Below are positions 1-11,769 of a DNA stretch of 64,000 nt, piece by piece. Position numbers and translations under genes: made by a program. The number at the start of each line of letters is the position of its first letter. Position 1 is the stretch's first letter. The DNA is from Torreya grandis (lineage: Eukaryota; Streptophyta; Pinopsida; Cupressales; Taxaceae): assembly GCA_037957365.1 (NCBI GenBank), contig JARHVA010005485.1, forward strand, positions 712,001-776,000, written 5' to 3'. The notes under the pieces were generated by a model that was not told the DNA's origin, searched no databases, and was given only the letters and a program-made list of their open reading frames with translations.

Positions 1-1139
1 AAGTGGTGTAAGAGTGGGCACTAACAATAATGTGCTCAGAATACATGTGAGGGTGCCAAGTGTCTTAATCTTGGAAGCATGTGTCAAGGATCAATGGTCA
101 TAATTAAATATTTAAATTTAGGAGTAAATTTATAAAATAAACTAAGTGAAATTTATCTATCTTTTAGGGAGTACGAGATGAAGACACGTGTCTAAAATAT
201 TTGCATTTACTAGTGACTGTTGGTATTTGAAATTAATAAAGGATAAACCAGTGTTGAGTATTTTGCTTATATCTTTTGATCTAGGATGAATTTTAAGGTG
301 ATGGAAAAGGAAAAGTTATAAATCAATTCAATTTGAATCCATAAAAGTTTATTATAAGGTTTTAATGTCTATAAAAATAAATTTAATTTAGTTCCAAAGT
401 TGACTAAAGGTTTGACCATGTTTTACAAGTAACCCAAGAAGAATAATTGAGTTGTTCTTGATAGTGTCTTTATGTTTCAAGATGAAAAAACTATTGGATA
501 GTTTTATATACTTAAAAAGGACAATATGTGTGTATTTATTAGGTTTGACCAATCCATATTCATTGTGAACAATTTCTTAGAAGTTGACAATGTTTGTTGG
601 AGGCTACAAACAGTTTGAGTGACCACTTTGCAGAAGTTAGTTGGAAGAGGTTTGAGTAGAATTGAATAATAAAATAAGTATGGAGATGTTTTAAAAGTAT
701 CAAAGGATTATAATAAGGCATTTTTTTCATGATATTACCCTGATCATATATGGAGAGTCAAAATAGTGTGACTATATTTTGACTATATATGACCAGTCTG
801 AGTGGTCATTCTAAGAGAGTTGTTTTGAGTGCTTAGAGCCTGAGTTAAAAGTATTTAAAGAAAATAAAGGAATTTAATTGGTCCTAAAGGGTTAAAAAAT
901 TTGATATAATCATATGGATATGTGAAATATTTTATTAGTTGCTTCAAAAGTTTGAGACTGTGTTTTTTGTGTATGAAGACCTGAAGAGCAAGGAGACCTA
1001 ATTAGTAGGTTCAAGTGTTGAATTGGTGTCCTAAGTGGTATAAACCCATATGAGAGTGATAAAGGGGATATTAGACAAAAAAATTGTGTTAAAATCATTG
1101 GTAAGGTATTAAGGTGGTCCAAGTGGTCTCACATGTAAC
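1..1139. other. AT-rich DNA without recognisable genes
   Basis: No reading frame in either direction has a recognisable domain. The only ORF here (910-1122, -) is short and of ordinary composition. The stretch may be the upstream (U3) part of the LTR remnant that follows, because there is no visible boundary between them, but no matching second copy is present in the window to prove it. Confidence 0.4.
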
Positions 1140-2045
1140 ATGTGAGTATAAATACCTAATTGTTTTAGGTCTCACCAAGACCTAATGGTGGATTAGGGCT
1201 AATGAGGTATTGGCTAACTTAAGGAGTGGTGTTTCTTACATGTAACATGTATTAGGACATATTTAAAAGGTATAATAAGTATGGTAAGCATCTTTTCTAA
1301 CCAATATTGGTTATACCGAGAGAGTGGTATAAATACAAGGCATTGTTGGCCTATTTATGCTAGTTAGTGGGTGTGGATTAAAGCAAAGAAGAGAACCTTT
1401 GAAAGAGAAGGTATAGGTCAGTTATGACCATTATAGTGTGAAAAATATTATACATTTTTATATAATTAAGTTGATTTAAGAATACACACATGTAATTGGA
1501 CTTAGTGATCCTAGAAGAGGCAGTTTGAGCAGGTTATCCCTAGAAGTAGCTTAAGAGAGATTGGAGGTGAAGAGTGCAGAAAAAGTGATCATCATCATTT
1601 GAAGAGTATAAATAGGTTTTAAAGGTGATATGTCTAGGTAGATGAGTGGCTACTTGGTTTTTTATGAGTTTGTTCCTCCTTTCAAGGTAAATCTTGCTAA
1701 AGGTCTAGTTGTTGTGGGGGCTTAGCTAGACAAGGGTAGTAGCTCCTTATGGGAGTGGTGTCTCATTAAACTAAGGGATGGGGGTTCCTTGATTAGTTAG
1801 TGTTGGTATAAATTTTATATATATATTTTATAGGACCATATTCCATCTTTTAGGGTTTATTGGTTTTTATCCCTCAAGATGGTTTCCCACATATATGATG
1901 TGTTCATGTATATGCTTTGGATGTATGTGCTTTCATGTTTATGTTCCTTAATCAAGTTAATGTATGCTAAATGTTTAAGAGTTGGTAATTGAATTGTATA
2001 TCTTAAATCACTAATTCAACCCCCCCTCTTAGTGATTTTACCTCT
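1140..2045 (+). mobile_element. Decayed Ty1/copia-type LTR (3' part)
   Basis: The end of this stretch resembles the LTR 3' end/leader of plant Ty1/copia (Tork/SIRE-like) elements. It has a line of the form TTTTTATCCCTCAAGATGG, then a T-rich spacer with GTGTTCATG, then AATTCAACCCCCCC followed by TCTTAGTGATTTTA near 2010-2040. TATAAATA boxes occur at 1145-1152 and 1328-1335, a plausible LTR promoter. No iMet-type primer-binding site follows, so this is a truncated or solo LTR. The left edge is uncertain. Confidence 0.45.
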
Positions 2046-2162
2046 AAAAAAATTTACCTATCAAATATTTTTTATCTTAAGTCTAGACATTAATATTGTC
2101 ATTTACATTGTATTTTATTTTTAAAATTAGAAAAGATTAGTTTACTAAGTTTTGATTGGATG

Positions 2163-5100
2163 TGTTAGTGCCCAAATTTTTAATAAATAATTTATGCCCT
2201 ATTTTCAAGACATAAGTCCTTGAAATCATTTAACTATTTCCTTGAATCCAAAAATTTATACCCATAACAAAACTTTGTTTCTGCATATCAAGTCATGAAA
2301 ACCCGCTCTTGTAATTGCTTTGTGAAAACCCTATGAAAAGTTAGTTTCTACTAATGTTTAACATTTTTATGTTATAGTGTCAATTTAGGATCCATGATAA
2401 AATTTTATCTAGGATGAATAAAAAATGACTAAGTATTTTTAAAATACTCAGTCTAAATACTCAAATAATGGTCAAAACAGCAATGTGGAACTTTTAATGA
2501 AAAATGCAAAATTGCATATTTGCATTTTTAAAAATTGCAGCCAGCCTTCAAAGTTATACCAAGGAAATACATGAAAACCATTTGGAGGTTCTAATTCCTA
2601 CATGACACTAAAGGGAGGATAAAAGGACTGTAATTTTTCAAAAAACCATGCTATGGGTTTTCAAATCCACATGGAGTTAATCAGTACTTGAAAGTTTTAA
2701 AATCAAAATGATAAAGAAAAGACTCAAATGGAAGTAAATCATTTATGTGGGGGATTGGCATAAATCCAAGGTGGAGTTTTTAGAGTTGAATGCAAGTTTG
2801 TAATATGTAAATTGAATGTGAGTCCCCAAAGTCCAAAACAAGGTGTGGGCCCATGTGAAAGTATCTCAACATAACTTCCAAAACCAAATACAACTTTGAA
2901 ATTGAAACATGTAAATTGTACACCTAGTTCTGAAACCTAATAGAGAAATAAGGTGAAAAATATAGGTTTAATATTTTAACATGAAAATTACATCTAGAAT
3001 TCCCAAACCTAGAACTCAAAGTCAAAGGGCAAGTTTTAAAGTGCAACAAGAATAAATGAATCCCATGTGGAGGTTAGTGTATGAGGTTTTTTCAAAGGGG
3101 TCATGTAAATATTTATGCCCATGCCAAAAGAGTACAACCTATCCACATGGAGGGTTAAATAAAAAATAAGGTTTTTAAAAAGGAATGGAAATAGGGCATT
3201 AATGTGGAAAGATAAGGGCCCATGTAGAATATCGATAGATTTTTCAACATCAAATACAAATTTGAATCAATTACAAGTGACATTTTAAATGTCCACAAAA
3301 CCTTTAAGGCAAAGTGCAAATTTGCATTAGTTGCAAACTTTCAATATGCACATTGATCTCCTAAACCCATAGGAGTGGATGGTAGAGATATAGGTGGAAA
3401 AAACAACTATGAAATGCAAAATCTCAAATTTCAATTTGTAAATTATATTTCAAACTCCAAAACCCATCAAGCACGAAGGTCAAAGAAACCATTGAGAGTA
3501 GAAGGGGCATGTGTCAACATTTTGAGTAGTGGTGACTTGAAGGAATAAAATTCCATGTGTAGTTGTTATCCCTCTCTGCATTGTTAAATATCAATGTTGA
3601 TGCCTTTATGGCTAGAACATCTATGTGGAAGAGGCATAAAGAAAGTAGGAAATTTTGAGAAACCATGCAAGGGTTGAGGAACTTGTTAGAAGCAATGAAT
3701 ATAGTTAGGAAGCATGCCAAAATTGAAGATGGAATTAAACAGAATAATATTGGGGATATTCTCCAACACATATCAAAGTGTAGGAGATATTAGATAATTA
3801 TTATTTTCCATGTAGTCTATTTCTTTGGAATGACATTGTTGACTTTATCTAATTCTTTTCCTAAACTTAAGAATCCTTGCAATGCAAAAGTTGTTGATTG
3901 CGGTGCGTCAATAGGACAAATTGGTATTTTCTTCCTCTCACTTTACATTATTTCACTAGGAACTAGTGGTTTTAAGACTTGTGTATCATCATTTTGGGTT
4001 GATCAATTTGATGATACTAATGAGCTATAAAAAGAGAAAATGCTCCTTTTTTAATTGGTTTTATTTTTTAATAAACATTGGTGATCTCATAGATTTTAGT
4101 GTTCTTATTTGGATCTAAGTGAATGTTAGCTGGGGATTAGGATTTGTAATTCCTATTGTTTCCATGGGTATATAAATATATAGTTACTTAATAGATACCC
4201 ATTTATACAGACATCAAAAAATTTGGGGAAGTCCCCCAACTTGGATAACCTAAGAGATAGTTGCATCATTTAGGAAATAACATGAGTAGGTTCTTGATGA
4301 TAGGTCTTTGCTATATGAAATTCAAGTTAAGGAATCCATCATTGAAGGAAGTATGAAACTTGAGCATAAAAATGCATTTATATTCTTTGATAGAGCTACA
4401 ATAGAGACATCAAAAGATAAAATTCACTCTGGAGGGAGATACATAGCCAAAAACCAATTTTTAGAAATTGCAAGTTGTAAAATATAGTCCATATCTTTGA
4501 GGCCTATGGAGTAACTTTTAATGTAAATTGAAACGTTTGATATTTACAAGCTTTAAATTTGTAAACCAATGTCTACCACCCATTGGTCAATGAAGAGGAA
4601 GGATTCAAATCTCCAAAGGTAAAATCAAAAGTTTCCAATCCAAATGCAACTTAGCAAGTTGTAATTGGCAAATTACATTTAAAGTTCCCAAGTTCATAGA
4701 AAAACTTTTGGGTAGAACTACAACATCATATTACAAGTTTCAAATTTTCAATTTGCAAATGTCCAATAGACCTCCAAATTTCCACCAACTTGCAAAGTTG
4801 CACCTGGGGTATGAAATCCTACCAAGCTAAAAAGTGAAAATTTTCAAAAGGCTTCCAAAGTCCTACGTAAGGCAAAAAGGGAGAAAGATAAGCCATTTAA
4901 ATTTATTGAGCTTGGTAGCAAACCTAAAAATCAAAAGAGGAAAAGAAAGTATGATCAAGTCAAATCAAAAGGCAAAAAGGTAAAACTAAGCTAAGTATTG
5001 TATTTTCAAAATTTGACCTCCATGGAAGAAATTTATTGTAGGGGTTGTGAGACCAAGGTGGGTCATTAGAAGTATATTTTTTAAATGGTCATGGATCTTG

Positions 5101-6726
5101 CATTACTTACATCATAGATAAATTAATATGATGTAATCATTATAAATATAGGGGCATTATTTACCTTGCATAAGGAGGAGGGAATCTATCCACAATATTC
5201 CATATGGGAAAATGATTAGATGAAGGCATAATAAATTAGTTACACATGAAAACAAAGAGTTTATTTTGATCCCAAGGAAATATTCTCCCTTAAGCTCAAG
5301 TGCAACAAATTTCCAACCAAATAAATCAAGGGTTAGTTATAAAAATACATCATTACATGGTCAAGTAGTTACTAGAATGATTTCCTTGCAAGGGCATGAG
5401 CTTCCACATGTGATCAAGAGCATCTTCTAGTTGGAGAATATTCCTAGAATATTTTTGGGTGAGAAATTTGTATAAATAAAGAGGGTCTATCCTCTTTACA
5501 AGGTTTTTATTGGTTTTCTTAAGTCTTAAGCTCTTCAACTTCCTAAGATATGCTATGTGTTTTTATCTTATTTTTCTAAGGTGGTTTCATATGTACACCT
5601 ATTAGCAAACATTGAGATCATAATGTAAATGTCTCCTCTATTTCAATATAAACTCACCATGTTTTTCCCAATGTTGATATTTTGAACATCATGTATGTAC
5701 TATTTTTTTACAAGTTCATGGAAAATAGATGTGATTTCTTTTGTATATTGTCAATGAAAAGAAATAATATATTCTTCATAATCTATTGATTGGTTATTTA
5801 GCTTTATGATTATCAATGGCAGTTGTTTTTGGCATAGATAAAAGTTGTAAATGCCTTTCTACATTGTGATTTGGGGATATGTTGTTGATAACCTTTTAAA
5901 ACATCATAGGTTTATGGATTTGATATGATAAAGTGATTGAATATCTACCTATAGTGTATGCTTTAGGGTTTCAAGGATCATTTAAATACATGCATTGCAT
6001 TGGGACAAATGAATGCAAAGCATTCCTGATAATTTATTTACCTTGTTTACTAGTCTTTTACATCTTTTAATGAATGATAACATGCTTTTTGAATGAATTC
6101 ATACCATTTTAAATCCACCACACCACTCTTAAATATACCTAACTCATCCTACATTCCCTCCCTATAATTAATACACCCTTTTGACTATTATGAGTGTTAT
6201 TCACCTACAAATGCATCAATAGTGTAAATATGAAATGTATGTGTTTTGGCCTTTAAAGCCCAACATTGTACTATTTCATTTGGCCCTTATGTTGTTAGAA
6301 ATTTATTTAGAAATGAGTGTTGCAATCACATTCCTATCTATATTTAGTAACTTGTGTCTAGTTTAGAGCATTTGCCCAGCCCATCTGATAACTCTTCTCA
6401 AGTGGACTATGCAAGATTGGTTATGCCCTAATCATATTTGTGTTTTTTTGTGTCAATAAACCCCATGGAGATTGAACTCTAGTATCCCTACATATGAACA
6501 AGCTACCCCATAGGTCCTCTCACCTTAGTTTAGGTAGAGCTAAAAGTTGCAAGGAGATAACCATACCCTTTGTTGGTGTCTTTTAGTCATTATCTACATT
6601 TAGTCCATCTTGAAGCTAAACCTTTCCTCAACTATAATGACATAATTCTAGTTTTATCATCCATATTTGCCATACTACCCAAGTATGTAAGGCTAAGTTT
6701 AAGAGGTGTACAATTGGAAACCAACA
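2163..6726 (+). repeat. 5' LTR of element 1 (about 4.56 kb)
   Basis: The whole stretch aligns by eye, with frequent substitutions and small indels, to 23549-28082. The same order of landmarks is found in both: TGTTAG start, GAAAACCC...GCTCTT, a block of degenerate repeats built on AATTTGCAAATT-like words, the NPF fragment, more of the same repeats, and an end 6-7 bp before the primer-binding site. At more than 4.5 kb it is unusually long for an LTR. Small ORFs on the - strand here (3514-3771, 5353-5538) have no recognisable content. Confidence 0.85.
3782..4428 (+). pseudogene. NPF (NRT1/PTR) transporter fragment captured in 5' LTR
   Basis: Reading + from RRY at 3782 gives a stretch typical of the middle of NPF/PTR proton-coupled nitrate or peptide transporters. 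It has a membrane segment ending GMTLLTLS, then [24 protein letters not shown] (family form GIKPCVSSFGADQFDD), [10 protein letters not shown], then SLLYE, GSMKLEHKN and FFDRATIET. About 215 codons are covered, roughly the second quarter to the middle of a 550-600-residue protein. Stops include 3791 and 4027, and a one-base slip lies in the T-run near 4045. No start or C-terminal half is present. It lies in the same sense as the retrotransposon. The matching copy is at 25139-25778. The family match is strong; the subfamily is not assigned. Confidence 0.88.
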
Positions 6727-6732
6727 CTTGAT

Positions 6733-6750
6733 TGGCACCATTGTTAAGGA
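6733..6750 (+). other. Primer-binding site of element 1 (tRNA-Asp type)
   Basis: TGGCACCATTGTTAAGGA lies 6 bp after the LTR end. It differs from the common plant Tat/Athila site TGGCGCCGTTGCCGGGGA only by C-to-T and G-to-A changes, as expected from decay of methylated cytosines. Confidence 0.75.
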
Positions 6751-7628
6751 ATAATTAAGACCCTTAACACTCATGTTATCAAAGACTCTTGTAGAGAGAT
6801 AAGTTTAGGTTCTAAAGTTCTATGTATTAAAATATTTAATGTAGTAACCTCTAATGAGTAGTTCCATAAAATATTTATTCATATTATCTCATGTGTTTGA
6901 AATTTGATATTATTTGAGCATGGTTTGCTATTTTTGGCCATCAACAAAACAATATGCAATTGGTACCATTGTCAGGGAGTGAAAATATCCTTGGCACTTG
7001 TGTTGATGAAAACTCTTACAAAGAGATGTTAATTTGTTCAGGTTTTAAAGGTGTTTTCTCTCTTGAACATGAATCTAATTTTTTTAGTGTCTTTGTTTTT
7101 ATTTCTCATCATTGACTTGAGCAATGTATAATTTCATATTGTATCATAGCATATTTATAATATTTTATATTAAATAAGTTTAATTCTAGTGGTGAATCCA
7201 ACATTCTTCCTAGTTTTAAGGAAGATCAGTGCCCATTTTAAATTCAATAGCCTTGAGTGTTCTTTTGTTTACAAAGCTAAAAGGACTCAGATCATCCTTC
7301 AAAGGTGACTCATCAAATAATCTTGGCTCTCCCTTAAGTGTTCATCATAAATGGAGGCAAGTTTGGAGGCCAATTAAAGAATAAAGTTTTACTAGAAAGG
7401 AGTGTTTAGACTATCAAGATTCTAGTACACAAACTTTTATTTGTTAAACTTCCTTTAATTGAAGATAATCATAATTATCTTGATTATTCAAAACCTTATA
7501 ATCTAGTTTAATACCCAATACCTTCTCAACCAGACGAATCTCATTCTAGGTTTGATCTCCCAAGTCCACCTCATTCACCCCCTCATATTCCTTTATCATC
7601 TGATCTTGAACCCACCATTGAACGAGTC
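6751..7628 (+). other. Leader of element 1 with second PBS-like copy
   Basis: Untranslated leader between the primer-binding site and gag. At 6961-6978 it holds a second primer-binding-like sequence, TGGTACCATTGTCAGGGA. The following roughly 70 bp (CACT.GTGTT..., AACTCTTACAAAGAGA, GGTTTTAAAG) match those after the first copy, so a segment of about 228 bp is tandemly duplicated. Confidence 0.6.
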
Positions 7629-9010
7629 ATGAGGTATAGATATCAGGATGAGAATGAATATATTGCATTCAAGATTCCCATATTTAGACCTATTAATTTT
7701 TATGAAAGGAAAGGTTACCCCAATGAAGTTACAAATTAATTAAGGAACTACCTCCCAAATTTTTAAGGTAATAATGCAATGACTGGTGACTAGCACTTGA
7801 GGTCTTTTCACATTATCATTGAAGACTATGAGGTTGAGCATTAGGATGTTTGTGTTAAGATATTTTTTCACATGTTATAAGAAGATTCACATGAGTGGTT
7901 AAATTCCCTTCCCCATGGATGCATAGATTCATGGGAATATATTAATAATGTTTTTAAAATTCATTATGGTGATACAATTGATCTTAGGTTCCTTTTTGAT
8001 GAATTTAAAAACATAAAGAAGAACCCAAATGAGTGTGTGTAGTATTTTAATACATGATTTAATAAGATTATGATGAGGCTACCTGAAAATATAAGACCTA
8101 ATGATATAGTTTGCTTGTTTAAATATTGTGATGCCTTTGATAAGAAGGCTTTGTACTACTTGAGGGACAAGGTTACTACAAATCTAAGGTTGGAATTTAA
8201 CATCGCCATCTAAATTGAAAACAACATAAAGGCTATGGGTAAAATTTTAAATATGTGGACTAATGTAAATATGGTCAATCTAAAAAAAGTTCAATCTAAA
8301 AAGACAACCAACCTTGATGATACTATGAAGTCCTTGGCCTCCACTATCAAGTAAATGTCATACAAGCTAGCTAGAGCTAAGAAGAGTATCCCTCATGGAT
8401 ATTCTAGTTAGGAGAAAACTCATACCTAGAATCAAGCACAAGGGAGAACTTATTTCCACATTAGAGATAATGATAAAGGGAAGAAACCTACCCAAAATGA
8501 TAAAAAATAGAATAGAGGAGCTATAAAGGATGTTCTATATCCATTTAACGTGAAGGTTAATGATGTAGGTTGTGATATTGATATTTATTGGTTTGATACA
8601 TGTTTCTTCCTCCATCCTCCTTGTGATAATATTGGATTAATTGATGAATATGTAGAAGAACCTAAGTTTGTGTCTAAATATGATGATATTTTGATGCTTG
8701 ATTATCAAATCTCCCAAAGTAAAGTGTTTGTCTCCATGAAATTTTTGAGTGCTACCACTGTTGATCAATTTTGGAGTGAAACAAAAAAGGTATGTGTCCT
8801 AAATTCTAAATTTGTTTGTGATGTAAACATGACACAATCATATGAATTAATCAATCATGATTTTGAATTCTTAATACATATAATGATTATAAAGTGTTAT
8901 AATGGAATTTCTTAAGTTGAGGATAGGCAACTGCTAATTAATGTAATAATTGCCCAAGAGATAATATAGTCTGATAAGCAGGCAACAAGGTGTTACTCCA
9001 TAATATATGA
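7629..9010 (+). pseudogene. gag of element 1 (decayed)
   Basis: One reading frame from ATG 7629 to 9010 carries a Ty3/gypsy Gag-like core despite more than ten stops. It has HEWLNSLPHGCIDSWEYI (retrotransposon gag W...L..GSI.SW pattern) near 7890-7945, then DLRFLFDEFKNIKKNPNE and RLPENIRPND. The last third (8550-8915) is an open stretch of 121 codons with no recognised domain. I found no CCHC knuckle. The product would be the capsid protein. The frame is cut at 9010 by insertion of element A. Stops are mostly explainable as CAA/CAG/TGG to stop transitions. Confidence 0.7.
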
Positions 9011-9631
9011 TGATCCAGAGTTCATTCTAGAAAAAATTTCCAATTTGTGAAAAAACAAATTTCACAATGTAGAGCTCGTTAAGAGATTTTCATCACTTTT
9101 TGTGGTTCACAAAAAGGACACCATATACAAAAGATATGGTCTGTTGAAGTTCTGATGTGATAGGGAAAAAAGTGGTGTCGCAAGATGACATTGTGCATTG
9201 TGGACATGCCAAGTAGACCAATCAGATGGTGATACATGGCAATCAATGGGTGTCCAAAAACTTTGGGTTATTTTTGTCTTTGACAATGTGCATGGATAAA
9301 TGCATTGTATTTGCAAGTCTGTATAAAAATCTCATTGTATTTGCAAAGTCCATAGATTTGAAAACCCACAAATAGAGGGATAATTATTTTTTTTTAAAAT
9401 TGGTTTAACGCTTTGTAATGCCGAGTCATTATCCACATGCCACATCCCAGACATGGCAAGTTTGGGGGAATGTGAGAATAGACATGTTAAGTCTTGCATC
9501 CAAGTCTCCCATAAAAGGGGGTGTTAACACATTCAAGGAGGCCGCTTAACTGTTTTTAGTATGAAATTAGTGCTTCCCCAACAAATGTGGGATAAAGAGA
9601 AGACTAAGGCACCAAAAAAGGAGGAGGATAG
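9011..9631 (+). repeat. 5' LTR of element A, left part
   Basis: Matches the start of the 3' LTR at 16909 (TGATC.AGAGTTCATTCTA and onward) with roughly one difference in ten bases in the first 120 bp. It is interrupted after GATAG at 9627-9631 by element B1. Confidence 0.88.
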
Positions 9632-10813
9632 TGTTGGGAGGATGGGTGGATAAAAACCAGAAGCACACAATTTGATTACTAAACCAAGCAACTTAATATG
9701 CAGAAATTAACCAGATTCACCAAGTAACTAGAATTCAAAATAACACAGCATATGAGAGACAATACCAAATTGTATTAACACTTTATACAGAAAAGAATAC
9801 AATAAAGAAGATGCCACTTCTTCTCCACCACCTTACAGAGGTTTCCCACACCTCAAGTGAACAGTAATTCTTCTCCCCAAAGCTCTCCCTCTCACAGGTC
9901 CCAACACCCAACTCAAATACAGAGTTGGTGTTCACCTCCCGTGCTCCACGCACACCACAAGTGCTCCACACACTCCACAAGCACTCCACGTGCTCCACAA
10001 GTACTCAAGGTACTTCAAGTAGATCTCCCATGAATCTGCAACAACCTGCAATTCAACAGACCATACTTATGGAAGGAACTCCCTTGCCTTCCTCTTGCTC
10101 TATCCGAGTACACACCTGTACTCCAAGTAGATCATGCCTGATACTGCTCCCTGTTGTGTTGCTTTCTGTATGACCTTGCACACCTGAAAATCAAACAATG
10201 GTTCTATTCACCTGTGAACCTCGACCTTGCACACACATACCCCTGCAGATCAACGATCTTACTTACCATGTAGATCTCCTATATAGGCCATGCAACTGTG
10301 ACCAAGATCCTACACTCTTGAAGAACCCAGCTGGCTCTCCAATCCAGCACCAACACCCCTGGTACTGAGGCACTAGGAGGAACGCACCATAGCTCTACCT
10401 CACACACAGAAGGAGCTTATAATTATGCTCTCTTACTCCCTAGCACACTTTTACAATACAACCATGAGTCTATTATATAGATCTCATCCAAACAATGATT
10501 AGACATCTAATTACCATAATTAGATCCGCAGCTATGAGTCTAAAATTAGCGCTCATCATGCAAACTCTTGGTTCGTTAGCTAACTGCCCGTAAATAGCTC
10601 GCAGTCAAACCACACAGGCGACCGACGTCGGTCCCTGTCTGCCTGGGGTCGTCGACGCCGGCCGATATATGACCGACGTCGGTTGCTGTCCTGTCTTACC
10701 CTGCCGACACCGGTTGTCCAGACCAACGCCAAACACTTCTGACACTCAGCAACTCATTCTGCAACCTCCTCCATGTCTGCATCAGTGAAGCTTTTAGCTC
10801 CACAATCCTAACA
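9632..10813 (-). repeat. 3' LTR of B1
   Basis: On the + strand it begins TGTTGGGAGG and ends CCTAACA, giving TG...CA ends in either sense. A minus-strand TATA box (TATATAATA) lies at 10471-10479. Four palindromic CCGACGTCGG-like units occupy 10621-10710, in the U3 region. Short ORFs in both senses (9783-9998 -, 9925-10173 +) recur in the other LTR and are not genes. Confidence 0.93.
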
Positions 10814-10826
10814 ATCTCCCACTTGG
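10814..10826 (-). other. Polypurine tract of B1
   Basis: On the minus strand CCAAGTGGGAGAT directly precedes the LTR start TGTTAGG. This is the usual primer for plus-strand synthesis in copia elements. Confidence 0.8.
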
Positions 10827-10893
10827 AGATAAACAGCTGCACTGTACCTGTACCTGTACTCTGTCTAATCTGTTTCCTGGTTTGTATCCCTCT

Positions 10894-11232
10894 TCAAGCT
10901 CCCACCTGAAGATAACCCACCACACATCCCGTGGTGTACCACCTGTCATCCGAGTAACCTGCCACATCCGAACCTACAAATACATGTAGTGAAGTCCTGA
11001 CCCTGCATAGCAACACCTGCTGCTGGTCCCTCTCAGAATACCTGAGAATCCACTTCCCCGAATTGGCTCCTAACTCTCTGACAGCTCCCACTGCATGGGA
11101 ATACTCAGGTCTATACCAGACCTCATGTGATTTCGGACACTGTACCTGTCCAACCCTTAGTGTGCTCCGGCTCTGCATCTCGAACCTCGCCAACACCTGA
11201 TTCACATCAGCTCCCACCTGAGACAAAATCAA
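10894..11232 (-). pseudogene. Copia RT C-terminus/RNase H remnant in B1
   Basis: An open frame of 112 codons contains the copia segment around the RT/RNase H junction: YRPEYSHAVGAV (family form TRPDIAHAVGVV), WILRYSERD (family WILRYLRGT), then VGSDVAGYSDDRWYTTGCVV (family DSDWAGDLDDRRSTTGYVF). It lacks the RT catalytic YVDD region and the end of RNase H, so it cannot act as a polymerase. A faint RT N-terminal piece (GIKAQR, from KKALRDKW) can be read on the same strand near 11480-11560. Confidence 0.7.
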
Positions 11233-11769
11233 CCTGTGATCTCCATGCCTCCCATGTCAAAGAATTCCGCTGCTCCAAACTCCTCCTGACATGCCACTGA
11301 ACTAATCTTACCCTTAGCTCAGCAAAACCCTATATGTACACCCCTGCTAGCTAGCATACTATCCACATACAGCAACAAAACCACAGTAGTTACCCTGACA
11401 TTGACTGAAGCCATGCTTCGTCCTCCACTTGTCAAAACCTGTAACACTGTCCTGTAGCTCCACAAGACCACATACCTGGTCTTCTGTCTCACGTATCCGT
11501 TCTCTCTATTCTTCTACTAAGGTATCCATTCGTCTCTGTGCTTTTATACCTACTGGCATCTCTACCAAAACACACCTGTTTGGTTCTCCTCCAAGGAATC
11601 ACATCCTCATCCATGCCAAGCTCACACCTGTTTCCTGGATCCTTCCTGCTCTACAATCAGCAACATGTATAAAGAAGAGGAACAATGAATTTGAGGGCCT
11701 ACTTACGCCTTCAGTCCTCCGTATGGGTGTTTGAGACTCCTTGACAGCGTGCTGTCCACCCAAAATCCG

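Noticed and set aside
3514..3771. 85-codon minus ORF next to the NPF piece, with a relative at 24916-25107
   Set aside because: No domain, weakly kept between LTR copies, lies in LTR repeats.
9925..10173. + strand ORF of 82 codons, repeated at 13190-13438
   Set aside because: Lies in the LTRs of B1 against the sense of the element; no domain. Repeated only because the LTR is.
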